A stretch of DNA of 21,402 bases from Mastigamoeba balamuthi (taxonomy: Eukaryota > Evosea > Mastigamoebida > Mastigamoebidae): assembly GCA_902651635.1 (NCBI GenBank), contig CACRSC010000154.1:1-21402 (forward strand), given 5' to 3'. Numbering within the stretch: position 1 is the first letter of the stretch; each line of letters begins with the position of its first letter. Both the position numbers and the translations under genes were made by a program. The notes under the pieces were generated by a model, which saw only the letters and a program-made list of their open reading frames with translations, ran no database searches and had not been told where the DNA came from. Below are positions 1-8,516 of the stretch, piece after piece.

Positions 1-66
1 GCTGGCGGTGGGCAGTGGATGGCGTGGGGGGCAGTGGCGGTGGGGCAGCGGCGGTGGTGGGTCGCC
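1..66. repeat. GC-rich low-complexity host DNA at left edge
   Basis: Purine-rich G/C sequence built from GGCGGTGGGG- and GCAGTGG-like words. It contrasts sharply with the AT-rich DNA that begins near position 67. It resembles the reverse complement of the C-rich low-complexity stretch at 15831-16150, so it probably belongs to the host. No gene is supported; a short open frame through it is only composition. Confidence 0.6.
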
Positions 67-189
67 TTAAATTCTCTTTGCCTCCTTTATCTTCTCAATC
101 CTCCTCCTTAGTCTACTCGCAGAGTGTGTGTCTCATATCCAACAGGTCCGCAGTTATCTTAAAAGAAAATAATATATTCATATCTCATA
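67..189. other. left host/virus transition zone
   Basis: Composition changes here from GC-rich to AT-rich. The first half (pyrimidine-rich, about 75-115) and the middle (about 115-160) show no recognisable gene. From about 160 the DNA looks like the rest of the viral block. No terminal repeat or target-site duplication could be recognised, so the exact junction is unknown within this interval. Confidence 0.4.
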
Positions 190-348
190 ATGCCTCATAA
201 AGTTTTTCTGCCAAACAGTATCAGGGACCTTTTGATTGAATTAATAGAACAGGAAACTGATGATTTAATAAATAATTATGAAATGAATGATGAACAATGG
301 AAAGAATTTTATAAATTTGTTATTGCAGAATTAATTCTTATTCATTAA
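190..348 (+). CDS. small acidic viral ORF, 52 aa, unknown function
   Basis: An uninterrupted 52-codon frame runs from ATG at 190 to TAA at 346-348. It begins MPHKVFLPNS, and its composition (D, E, N, I, L-rich) matches the viral neighbours rather than the host. It looks mostly alpha-helical and shows no membrane segment, cysteine pairs or known motif. It lies 53 bases ahead of the next plus-strand gene. It is the first coding-like feature inside the AT-rich block, so it helps to bound the insertion. Its shortness means it could be a chance frame in AT-rich DNA. Confidence 0.45.
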   Translation: MPHKVFLPNSIRDLLIELIEQETDDLINNYEMNDEQWKEFYKFVIAELILIH

Positions 349-401
349 ATAATATATTATTTGCGTTTTGACTCAAAATTAATCTTCATATTATCATTTA
401 T

Positions 402-877
402 ATGGAGGTAGTAAATAGTGTTTTCGGTCAATTTATTGTAGATGAAATTTATAGAAAAATTCATCAACAGCATTTTATCAAAGTTATTCAAGAAATGAAA
501 ATGAAAACTGTTACATGCACATCTTGCAAGTCTCAATTATTATTAATGAAGAGACTATTTACTGCACTGAGTGCTATGGCTGGTATTTTGTGCACTGTTG
601 GCCTGAGTATTATGATGAAAATTTCCCCACAGATGATAATGAAAAACGCAGTCAATTTTTCAAATGTGCTCGTGGAAAATATGGGGAATTTATCCCGCAC
701 TTTCCTTGTAGTGCCTGTGAATGGGGCGATGACTATAAATCTTATTTCAGTGATAATGTGCTATTTGAACTTCGATTTGAATCAAAACTGTTCTTTGCAA
801 GAAAAAGAATTTTACGTGAGGCAATGACTTGCAAAATATGGAACCAGAAGTTAACTGAACCAGTAATATTTCCATAA
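402..877 (+). pseudogene. frameshifted viral zinc-binding protein
   Basis: The gene starts at ATG 402 (MEVVNSVFGQ) and reads in one frame to the first cysteine pair, CTSC, near 515-530. The coding signal then moves to another frame for the rest of the gene, which ends at 877. The second part carries further cysteine pairs (CTEC, CSAC) and aromatic residues typical of a treble-clef or zinc-ribbon fold. The shift lies between about 520 and 545. Continuing in the first frame past this point gives a hydrophobic shadow protein with none of these cysteines. The N-terminal pattern F-x2-F-I-x-D-E-I-Y-x-K-I resembles the start of the minus-strand gene at 8517-8945. The specific function is unknown. 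Confidence 0.6.
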
Positions 878-884
878 AGAACAA

Positions 885-1145
885 TTATTTATAAGTGCTC
901 TTGGCTCTCTTCATCGCTTCCTTATAACTTATTCCATGTTCTTTCTGAACACTTTTGACATGATTAATCCATTTGTTCCCACTGATAACATTAATTTGAT
1001 TTTTACTTGCATCCTTTTGCTCTTTCTCCCACTCTCTGTCAGCAATATGTCCCCTTATATGTGAATTTATATCATTCTGTGTTCGAAATACTTCTCCACA
1101 TTCTTCACAGATAAATTGGGGTCGTTCTCTCTGGTTTCATGACAT
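885..1145 (-). pseudogene. C2H2 zinc-finger viral protein with a broken start
   Basis: On the minus strand an open frame of about 83 codons ends at TAA 885-887. It contains a classical C2H2 finger (FICEECGEVF, then H-x3-H in SHIRGHI). Its C-terminal part has a tryptophan, VKSVQKEHGISYKEAMKRA and a final STYK. The latter matches, from memory, a short helix-rich motif common in giant-virus proteins (W..hVK..a...g.SYkeAlk.ak..Y). The frame has no usable ATG of its own. The natural start is ATG at 1145-1143, but codon 3 is TGA (1139-1137). That ATG lies in a perfect inverted repeat shared with the divergent gene at 1189, which supports it as the original start. A C2H2 DNA-binding or structural role is inferred. 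Confidence 0.6.
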
Positions 1146-1194
1146 GTATATATAAAGAAATGAATATTTTTCTAATCTATATATATACATGTCA
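1140..1194. repeat. 15-bp inverted repeat spanning both divergent starts
   Basis: TGACATGTATATATA at 1140-1154 is the exact reverse complement of 1180-1194, with a 25-base spacer. Each arm contains the ATG of one of the two divergent genes, so both begin with the same five bases, ATGTC. The promoter-like motif at 1150-1161 overlaps the left arm. This is either a symmetric divergent promoter/operator or a hairpin. Confidence 0.7.
1150..1161 (+). promoter_or_regulatory. viral promoter-like motif ATATAAAGAAAT
   Basis: The 12-mer ATATAAAGAAAT ends 27 bases before ATG 1189. Identical 12-mers lie 25 and 26 bases upstream of the starts at 7683 and 11028. Exact sequence, strand and spacing recur, which is how early or late promoter elements appear in giant viruses. 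Confidence 0.65.
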
Positions 1195-1449
1195 GCAGTA
1201 AAAACGGTTCTTGATACACATGCGAACAATGAGAAAAATAATAAATTAATGGAAGAACTACGAACACTGAAAGTCAAATTAAATGATTTAGGTCTCCATG
1301 AAGTGCGAACAGTTGATGAGCTTGTCTGTAAAAGTGCAGAAGAATATGCACTCCTCAGAGGTTACAGAGAAAACACACGAAGCAAACAACGTGAACGCGT
1401 CCAAAAATTTCAAGAAAAAATTTATAATAGCACGTTCTTTGATGATTAA
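1189..1449 (+). CDS. small coiled-coil viral protein, 86 aa
   Basis: Intact 86-codon frame from ATG 1189 to TAA, preceded by the shared promoter-like motif at 1150-1161. The product (starts MSAVKTVLDT) is rich in K, E, N, L and R, with heptad-like spacing through residues 15-80. It has no cysteines beyond one, no membrane segment and no signal peptide, so a small helical or coiled-coil protein is likely. It is divergent from the C2H2 gene across a symmetric intergenic region. No family was recognised and the function is unknown. It is one of the few undamaged genes in the viral block. Confidence 0.65.
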   Translation: MSAVKTVLDTHANNEKNNKLMEELRTLKVKLNDLGLHEVRTVDELVCKSAEEYALLRGYRENTRSKQRERVQKFQEKIYNSTFFDD

Positions 1450-1523
1450 TTTAAAATATAAAATGGGCGACATTATTGCTTTTTTGTTTATTAAATTGTG
1501 TTAGCTTTTATGATTTTATTAAA

Positions 1524-2114
1524 TCATAAAAACATTATTAAAATCATCGAAATGTATTGAATGTCTAATAATACATCTTCTCCTGTTAGATTATTAACAA
1601 TTAAATTAACTTGGTTATTTTCGATGCTCTCAACGTGGAATTGATACATATAATCAGTATTAGCAGAAACGATATTGATAAAAATTTGCTTACAATCATT
1701 TTCGAGAACAAATGAAAATTTTGCGCATTCATATGCTGAAAGTTCATTGTCTTTGATACATTCACTCTCAAATACTTTTTCACTGTCAGTTGATGAACTA
1801 ACACATAATTTTTTAATATGTGTATTGTCAAGAGACGTTTTAATAATCCTTGGTTGCTCTTCTTCTTGTGGTTGTTCTGGTTGCGGTTCTGGCTGTGGAA
1901 TTTCTTGTTCTGGTTCCTCTGGTAATTCACTTTTATATTGTATCAGTTCATCATGTAATTTATTAATATTATCGACCTTTTCCATTAAATCACTAATTGT
2001 CTTATTTTCTTGCATTTTGCTTTTTAGTTCAGATAAAAATGGATCTATATTCTGTTCCACATTTTCCCGCACTATGTCACTGACTTTCTTTCGCTCTAAT
2101 TTAATTCGTTGCAT
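1524..2114 (-). CDS. coiled-coil protein with P/E/Q-rich linker
   Basis: Minus-strand gene of 196 codons, taking ATG at 2114 (MQRIKLERKK). The in-frame ATG at 2165 lies inside the end of the fibre gene and encodes an unlikely hydrophobic leader, so it is not preferred. Layout: a basic then acidic helical or coiled-coil segment (residues about 1-60), a low-complexity linker of alternating P, E and Q (about 63-87), and a C-terminal domain with beta-like hydrophobic alternation (about 95-196). It starts 24 bases after the fibre stop on the same strand. A role in fibre assembly or attachment is possible but rests only on this position. No homologous family was recognised. Confidence 0.6.
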   Translation of the reverse strand: MQRIKLERKKVSDIVRENVEQNIDPFLSELKSKMQENKTISDLMEKVDNINKLHDELIQYKSELPEEPEQEIPQPEPQPEQPQEEEQPRIIKTSLDNTHIKKLCVSSSTDSEKVFESECIKDNELSAYECAKFSFVLENDCKQIFINIVSANTDYMYQFHVESIENNQVNLIVNNLTGEDVLLDIQYISMILIMFL

Positions 2115-2137
2115 GATTATAATATTATATGATATAA

Positions 2138-2545
2138 TTATCCTTGGAACACTATATTGACACATGAATTCGTGTAAAATGTTATTCCGGAATCATCAGT
2201 GAATAATTTGAACCGCATAGTACTCCCAGTTGTCAAATAAGTTGAGCAATTAAAAGATAAAGGATAAGAGGCGTTGACAATTGGCTGTTGTTGTGCCATT
2301 GTCATTGAATCCTGTAGTGAATTATCATTTTTACTAAATAGTACTATCAAGTATGTTCCTTGGTTCATGGTCTTTATCTGCATGTTTACGCAAATATTAT
2401 AAAATCCGTCATAGAGGGGTGTGAATATATGTGTCGTTCCATTAAATCCTGTCATAGTATCTAATGCAGAATTTAGGGAAAATGGTATTAAATCGCCCGA
2501 ATTTATGGCTGTATCACCATTGAGATAATAATAAAGATGTTTGCC
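2138..2545 (-). other. C1q/TNF-like C-terminal tip of the fibre
   Basis: The last 135 or so residues, in frame with the repeat array and ending at TAA 2138-2140, look like a C1q/TNF jelly roll. Landmarks are an opening FSLNSALDTMTGFNGTTHIF, FTPLYDGFYNICVNM (the typical F-x-P-x-x-G-x-Y strand), a middle LIVLFSKND, then TTGSTMRFKLFTDD and a closing FYTNSCVNIVFQG. C1q-like tips cap collagen-like or fibrous viral proteins and mediate trimerisation and receptor binding. This part is undamaged. Confidence 0.6.
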
Positions 2546-2559
2546 GGCAATCACACCAC

Positions 2560-3860
2560 TAATTGTTCCATTGCAATTGATATCACCATCAACTGCTAAT
2601 TCGTTCCATATATTCACATTTCCAGTTACTTCAAGACCACCATTAACGACAAGTGCACCTGTTAAATAATCAGTGCTTTCAGTACTTGAAAGAATTTTCA
2701 CAACTCCGCCTATATTTGCATTTTTCCCAATACCAATACCTCCCTTAACTTTTAAGGCTCCACTATCTGTCGAAGTGCTTTGTGTTGTGTTGTATTGGTA
2801 AATATCACCATTCATAAATAAAGAGTTACCAATAACACCTAATCCTGAATTTGTTTGAATTTGTCCTCCAACATTCAAATTTTTAATAACACCAAGTCCA
2901 CCAGATATTATAACTGCTCCGGTTAATGAGTCGGTTGATTCAGTAGAAGCTAATAAATTAATACTTCCACCACAATATAAAGCTTTAGAAATAGAACAAC
3001 CTCCTAATATTTGGACAGTTCCGGAAGCTAGTGCAGTGGCATCATCTGTTTTAGTTTGAAATAGTGTTCCGGATTGATTAATATCACCAATAACTGTTAA
3101 ATCTTGTCCTATTGTTGCATTTTCATTGCATCTGAAACGATATGAATAAAGCTTTTTCTTTATTGATGCTCCACCAGTTACTATAAGAGCACCACTGGAA
3201 ATATCCGTGGCCTCATCTGCATTTTGGAAAATGCCCTTACCTCCAAAATATCCATTGCCGGCTATACCAAAACCACCAAGTATTTGAAGGGCTCCTGAAT
3301 CAGTGGAAGTGCTGTCATCTGTTCCATAATTTGGGGTTGGTATACTTCCAGTAATGCTTCCCGATACGTTCAAATTACCACCAACAAAAAGGGATTTTCC
3401 GATTCCACAACCACCAAGAGTTTGTAAACTTCCACTATTAGTTGAGGTTGCTTCTGTAGAATCAATAATTTTTCAGATCCTCCAACAAAAAGGGATTTAG
3501 CGATTCCACAACCTCCAGAAACAACAAGAACACCGGAGCTAATACTAGTCGCATCATTAGTGAATAAAATATTAGTTGAGCCATCAGAATAATCTAATTT
3601 AATAGTTTTCTCAAATGTTCCGCTGTTTTCTCTTTGGAAATACATATTATAAGTCGTGTCGAGGTCTCTGTCTACAATCCATTTATTAGTGTGTAGTTCA
3701 TCATTAATAGCAAAGCCGTGAATAATACGACCATTATTTAATATATTTGTTCTTGCAATTGTACTTATTCCCTGTTCGAAACAATCACCATAAACAACCG
3801 AATTATCAACAACAATATTATATTGAAAATATGCATCGTTTTGAACGTCTACATCTTTAG
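2560..3860 (-). repeat. glycine-rich fibre repeat array
   Basis: Eight copies of a roughly 20-residue core, S/T-G-A-L-x-V-x-G-G-h-G-I-x-K-N-L-x-V-G-G, spaced by 15-45 residues. Examples are SGVLVVSGGCGIAKSLFVGG, TGAVIISGGLGVIKNLNVGG and SGALKVKGGIGIGKNANIGG. Acidic/serine linkers of type ST-E-STDSLTG join them. Four more copies occur earlier in the protein (near 6965, 5740, 5640 and 5505). This repeat type is known from fibre-like proteins of giant viruses, algal viruses and phages, where it forms elongated trimeric stalks. A single-base change near 3470 splits the array. Confidence 0.7.
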
Positions 3861-3884
3861 CAAATATTCTACTATTCTTAAAAA

Positions 3885-4450
3885 TCAAATCTTTGTGGGA
3901 AAGCGTGAGGAGTATCAGCCCCACCCTGCACCCATATGCCGCCATTTATAGTAAGTCCTACACCATCACAATATAACGGCTGAATAGTTCGCTCTGAATA
4001 GTAATTAGTTAAAGTGTTACCATATGTGCCCCATTGATTAGACGGGTCAAATCCAGACTGTAAATAAATACCAATTGGCAGCATTCCAGTGGGCAAAACG
4101 ACGTTTGAAGTTCCATCTCCATCTTCAACAACGCTGACCTTAATCATATTCATTTGAGAATTTGAAAGACTGCCAAAAATACCAACTTCACCATGATAAA
4201 TAACAATCATATTAAGAAGGTCATTATTATGGAAAAATCCGTTGTCTGTATTCCATTGCTCGGCAACAGAAACTGGGTTGCTATTATCATCGGGTAGATT
4301 ATTTCGAGAAAATTTGATTGCGCAAGCATTTTGCATAAAGAATAAATTTTCAAACATACAATTAACTGAATAACGCAGCCATATACCAAACTTGAAATTA
4401 TAAAAACATATATTCTGAATTCTGCAAAAATATTAAAAGGTTTTGATACA
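3885..4450 (-). other. beta-helix-like module, copy 2
   Basis: Runs from about 4450 (frame change near 4430 from the segment DSVYVSKPFNIFAEF) through MFENLFFMQNACAIKF, QWNTDNGFFHN, NVVLPTGMLPIGIYLQSGF, TNYYSERTIQPLYC and PQRFDF. A frame change near 3885 leads into QNDAYFQYNIVVDN. It aligns landmark by landmark with copy 1 but is diverged, so the duplication is old. It lacks the first half of the helix module seen in copy 1, because the propeller directly precedes it. Confidence 0.5.
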
Positions 4451-4474
4451 TAAACACTATCTTTTATTTTTTTA

Positions 4475-5370
4475 GAAATCATCATTTGTTTCAGCACTTG
4501 CAACAGTACAGAATATACCAAGCTCAGGAGCCCAGCAAATAGATTGCCATCCTGATTGCTCAGAACCATTGACAGCTGTCCAATTAATAACATTATTAGA
4601 ATATGCAACATTACCAGCAGCTAAAGTATATGACACAGCAACGAATAACATTAATTCTGATGACCAGCAAACAGAGGACCATGTATTTGTATTTGGTGAA
4701 CTTCTATCTGACCATGTGATACCATCTGAAGATGTCATAATAGCATTTCCAGCAACAGCACAGAATAATATTTTAATTCAGGAGACCATGCAAGCCACTT
4801 CCAATTTGTAACACTTGAGCCTGAACCGTCAACCCAATCAATTCCATTTGAACTTGTCATAACTTTATTTCCTCTACCAATTGTGCAAAATTTATTAATT
4901 TCCGAAGCCCATTTAACACAATACCAAGAGGAATCGCTTGCACTTGTTCTTGATGTCCAATTAATTCCATCTGAAGAAGTCATAACACGGTTTCCTGTAC
5001 CAGTTCCAGCAACAGCAACAAATAGAGATAACTCAGGAGACCAACAGACAGAATAATAATCATTATTATTAGGTGTAGTTTGAGTAGTCCAGACAATACC
5101 ATCGGGAGAAGTCATAACACAATTAAGATTTCCAGTAATAGAAACAGCACAGAATAACCCTAACTCAGAAGACCAGCAAACATCTTCCCAACTGTTATTA
5201 TTAGTTACTCGTGCGGTCCAGTTGTAACCATCTGGAGAAGTCATAACACGATTAAGGGAACCATAATAAGACACAGCACAAAATAGGCCCAGCTGTGGAC
5301 TCCAACACATTCGAATATAAGTGTTTCCAGTAGTTTGTGCTATTGATGTACAAGAGCTTACAGCATTCAA
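4475..5370 (-). repeat. seven-repeat beta-propeller-like module in the fibre
   Basis: Seven consecutive repeats of about 40-45 residues follow the pattern W-x2-V-C-W-S-P-E-L-x-L-F-C-A-V ... N-R-V-M-T-S-S-D-G-I-N-W-T. Clear examples are VCWSSELGLFCAVS and VMTSPDGIVWTTQT. Five lie in one frame (5370-4770), and repeats 5 to 7 continue in a second frame to the TAA at 4474-4472. The frame change is near 4765. The S/T-x-D-G-x-x-W turn resembles the Asp-box of sialidase-like propellers. Seven copies is the blade number of a closed propeller. It sits between the two beta-helix modules and probably binds ligand. Confidence 0.6.
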
Positions 5371-5949
5371 ACCTAATGTTTTATTTGCAAATGAATTTCT
5401 TTTGATATTATTATCGAAAATATTTAATGAAGCGGTTTGTATTTTACTTCCAACAAAAAGATTTTTAGAAATTCCAACACCACCCGCTACTGTAAAAGTT
5501 CCTGAATAAATATCAGTTGCATCTGTAGTATTTGAAAATAAACCATATCTCATAATTGACCTATCACCTGTTAAAGTTGTATTTACTGGCATAGTTACAT
5601 TTTTAGTAACATATAACCCACCTTTACAATTAATGCTCCAGTTGTCGAGCTCGTTGTGTCTTCAGTGTTATTTATTCTAATATTACCACCTACATTTAAA
5701 TTTCCACCTAATCCAATTCCCCCAGTTACAACCAAAGCTCCAGAAGTTGTGTTTAATGATTCAGTTGTTCCTGTCATAGTAATTGAACCATTAAGAGAAT
5801 TTACAACTGAATAAATTTGATAATTATTTAAATAATTTGATTGTGCAACAGTACAAGAACCAGACAATAAAGAATTATTACCCATATAAACAGTTGCATC
5901 ATCTACAACCAGATTATATTGGTAAGACCCATCATTCATCACCGCCACG

Positions 5950-6628
5950 TTTGCACAGTTAATAAGTGAACCATTAATAAATTTATATCTCTGTTGATAT
6001 ATTGGGCTTGCTGCTACGTCTCCATATGTGAAAATTGAATTTATTTGAAGTCCTGCCTGTTCACATACTAGAGGCTGGCGAGTGACTTCAGTGTAGTAAT
6101 TACTTAAAATATTATCACAGCATCCGTATTTATCAAATAAACTATTGCCAACATATGCGCGAGAATTTTGAATAAATAGACCAATAGAGGGACTCCAGAA
6201 GGCAGAAGAGAATTAGCCGAACCATCAGCATAAATTTCCTCACAGCTAATAGTGTCAAAATGACAGTTTTGAAATACTCCCCATATACCACACTCCATAA
6301 TACTCTGTTGATAAACACCACGACAAACAATTTCCCTAAATGTGTCACAATTATGGAAATATCCATCTGTTCAAGTATTCCAACCAGTTGACGATATCGG
6401 GTTTGTTTGGTCTGTGTCACTGTTATCACTTCTTGCAAATCTCATACCACATTTGCACTGAAGAATTTGAAGATTAGTGAAAACACAATAAATTGAATAT
6501 CTAACATAGACATCATATTTAAAGCCATCTATTGCGATATTTTCGAAATGACTATGAAAACCCGCACCAGTGTTAGAAGTAGCCAAAGCTTTTGAAGTGC
6601 CATAACTTAAGCTCGTGTTAGTTATCTT
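5950..6628 (-). other. beta-helix-like module, copy 1
   Basis: In-frame continuation past the TAA at 6631-6629, through a TGA at 6373-6371 and a frame change near 6188. Sequence landmarks include FENIAIDGFKYDVYVRYSIYC, WNT before the TGA, YFHNCDTF, LLPSG, SNYYTEVTRQPLVC and a final AVMNDGSYQYN. The same landmarks in the same order occur in copy 2 (3885-4450), which shows an internal duplication. Alternating short beta strands with N/D turns suggest a right-handed beta-helix of the pectin-lyase or phage tailspike type. Glycan binding or cleavage would be the family role; no catalytic residues could be assigned. Confidence 0.5.
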
Positions 6629-6631
6629 TTA

Positions 6632-7492
6632 ATCTTTAATCATTGTATAATGTCCAAATTGCAAAACATTATGATGTGTTGCATTAGTAGTTGTCAAAAA
6701 AGTGCTCCAGCCATCACCATGAACATAAGAAGAAGCAGGAATAACAACAGCAGAATTTAATAGATATGTACTGGCAGGTATTCTTATATTACGATATGCT
6801 GTTACAGCTGACTGAAAATATGAAGCACAGTCAGTGGTTGCAGTATTAGTTCCAGCTGGTATAAATTCTAAAACTGAATGTTCAATATTATTTGAGACAA
6901 TATTTCCTCCTGCATAAATACTTTTTCCTACACCAAGTCCTTCTGCTATTGTAACTGCTCCCATTGTTGAATTTATCGAGTCTGTTGTCGAGGTGTTATT
7001 AAATGTGTTGTTTATCATTATCCAACTGCTAACACCGTCATATGAATAAACATTATTATTTGATGTCATAAAGCAGGTTGTCCCCTCTTGTGTTACTGCT
7101 GATGTCCAAGTCGTGCCATATGTGTAAATTTGATTTATAAGCCACTCATTTCCTGCAACAGAGCAAATATACCTGTCTCCTGCTGTGGGATTAGTTGGAA
7201 GTGCCGAAGAAGCATCCCAAAAATTAATTACAGGATTCACCCAAACTATATTCATCGAAACTCTATTGTCCACATATGATTTTATCGCCTTCTGTGTAGA
7301 TAGTGTTGCATCAGAATTTGCTGATAATGAAACATCATTTGATATTGTTGATATTTGGTCAAGATATAATATGTTCTCCATCGAATCATATTCCAGAGGT
7401 TCCGTTACCTTTGGATTCCATCCTCCTGTTCCTGTAGGATTATTTATGTCATTTCACAGGCAATCATCATCCGGCGTAATTATAAATGACAT
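6632..7492 (-). other. fibre N-terminal module, tail-fibre type
   Basis: First fragment of the fibre. It starts MSFIITPDDD, meets TGA at codon 13, and continues in frame to the TAA at 6631-6629. An internal ATG at 7381 could restart it. The segment near 7330-7260 reads TLSTQKAIKSYVDN, a signature of phage and viral tail fibres. A following stretch (NPTAGDRYICS, then W/Y-rich beta sequence) resembles the host-specificity or carbohydrate-facing domains found beside it in tail fibres. One fibre repeat (MGAVTIAEGLGVGKSIYAGG) follows near 6965-6900, then the opening of a pectate-lyase-like beta-helix (PASTYLLNSAVVIPASSYVH). Confidence 0.6.
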
Positions 7493-7544
7493 TTATATAT
7501 GTATATGAGAGAAAATTAATAATATTATTTTTGGATTAATGGTA

Positions 7545-7638
7545 AAAATAAAAAAGAAGAAATAGAAATTAATCAGGTATCATATTAAAGTAATAAAATA
7601 TGTAAATGTCCTTTTTTAAATTTCTTCTTTTTTATTTT
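7545..7638. repeat. 19-bp perfect inverted repeat in a divergent intergenic region
   Basis: AAAATAAAAAAGAAGAAAT at 7545-7563 is the exact reverse complement of 7620-7638, with a 56-base loop. It lies between the fibre start (7492, minus) and the zinc-ribbon gene start (7683, plus). It could be a cruciform, replication or transcription element. Low sequence complexity makes some chance pairing likely. Confidence 0.6.
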
Positions 7639-7645
7639 AAACATA

Positions 7646-7657
7646 ATATAAAGAAAT
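7646..7657 (+). promoter_or_regulatory. viral promoter-like motif ATATAAAGAAAT
   Basis: Second exact copy of the 12-mer, ending 25 bases before ATG 7683. It lies just downstream of the 19-bp inverted repeat. Confidence 0.65.
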
Positions 7658-7682
7658 AGTAATTATAGTTTATTATCAATAA

Positions 7683-8395
7683 ATGGATATGGAAACCTGC
7701 AGTATGTACGAAAAGGATTACGAAGAAAATATGTTTAAATTAATGAAAAATGGAAAGCGAAGTAAACTCTGCAAGGTCTGTCTTGCTAATAAGCAAACGA
7801 ACAGCAAAATTGATTTAGATGAGCACCCAACGTATTACTATGCTTACGGACTCAAGAAGAAAATTGAATATTATTCGAAATGGCTCGATATGTATCAGAG
7901 AAAGAATAACGAGCCGAAAATTGCACAACTAACTGCACAGATAGATGTATTAAAAGCAAAATTCTTCAGTGTCAAAGAAAAAGTATTAAAGCAAAATGAG
8001 AAGAAGGAAAAGAAATGCAGTAAGTGTGGAGAAATGACATCTAATTTTAAAGTTAGGAAAAATGGTGAAATAAATGATATGTGTCGTGATTGTTCAGCAA
8101 AATCAAGAAGATAAGGACAGCAGATGACCTCAAAATTACTAAAAGGAATTTGTCAAATAAACTTAACAAAATGTCAAAGAATGATGATAAATATGAAGAG
8201 TTATTAGATAAATTCAAAAAGGTTAATAGTGAACTTGAGAAACTTTCACCTGTAAATAATGAAGAATATCATAAATGCTCACGATGCAAGAAAGAAAAAT
8301 TAATAAGTGAATTCAAAATGAAGAAGAATGGTTCTGTTTCAAATTATTGTATTATTTGCTTATCAAAACATAATGGTAAAAATAAAAAAGAATAA
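7683..8395 (+). pseudogene. three-unit zinc-ribbon protein, frameshifted
   Basis: Starts at ATG 7683, 25 bases after the promoter-like motif. The first frame stops at 8114. The coding pattern continues in a second frame to 8395, with the shift near 8090-8110. Three units are seen. Each has a cysteine-containing start, about 8 residues, F-K-x3-K-N-G, then C-x2-C, followed by a charged coiled-coil spacer. Unit 1 ends LCKVC but has only one leading cysteine. Unit 2 has CSKC ... CRDC. Unit 3 has CSRC ... CIIC. The same ribbon heads the HNH gene at 9418. This module is often found in giant-virus and phage HNH proteins. Nucleic-acid binding is inferred, and no nuclease domain is present here. Confidence 0.65.
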
Positions 8396-8485
8396 TTTTA
8401 ATTTAATATGTTTCAGTATTAATTTAATAAATATTTGTAATAACTAATATTTAATTTCTTCTATTTTATTTTTAATAATATTTTT
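8374..8485. repeat. direct repeat, left copy (about 110 bp)
   Basis: Begins with 28 bases identical to 8961-8988 (starting TGGTAAAAATAAAAAAGAAT) and continues as a diverged copy, including TTCTTCTATTTTATTTTTAA, which recurs near 9043-9062. The identical part encodes the end of the zinc-ribbon gene. A third partial copy (19 bases) is at 7540-7558. Confidence 0.6.
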
Positions 8486-8516
8486 ACTCCTTAGTTCAAG
8501 TAATTCTTAATATTCA

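Larger units (their letters stand above)
2138..7492 (-). pseudogene. giant multidomain fibre-like protein, broken into fragments
   Basis: Coding-like sequence runs without an intergenic gap from ATG 7492 to TAA 2138, about 1,780 codons. It is split by frame changes near 6188, 5625, 4765, 4480, 4430, 3885 and 3470, and by in-frame stops at 7456-7454 (TGA), 6631-6629 (TAA) and 6373-6371 (TGA). Homology or repeat periodicity continues across each break, so one long gene is the best reading. Module order: phage-tail-like N-terminus, beta-helix 1, fibre repeats, seven-repeat propeller, beta-helix 2, fibre-repeat array, C1q-like tip. Such proteins form surface fibres in phages and giant viruses. 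The frame change near 3470 lies in a run of five A (minus strand) where six would keep frame. It could instead have been several adjacent fibre genes, but no clean internal starts or intergenic gaps are seen. Confidence 0.7.

Noticed and set aside
1675-2160. 161-residue plus-strand cysteine/serine-rich frame
   Set aside because: Shadow of the minus-strand coiled-coil gene; the C/S/G-rich run mirrors its P/E/Q linker.
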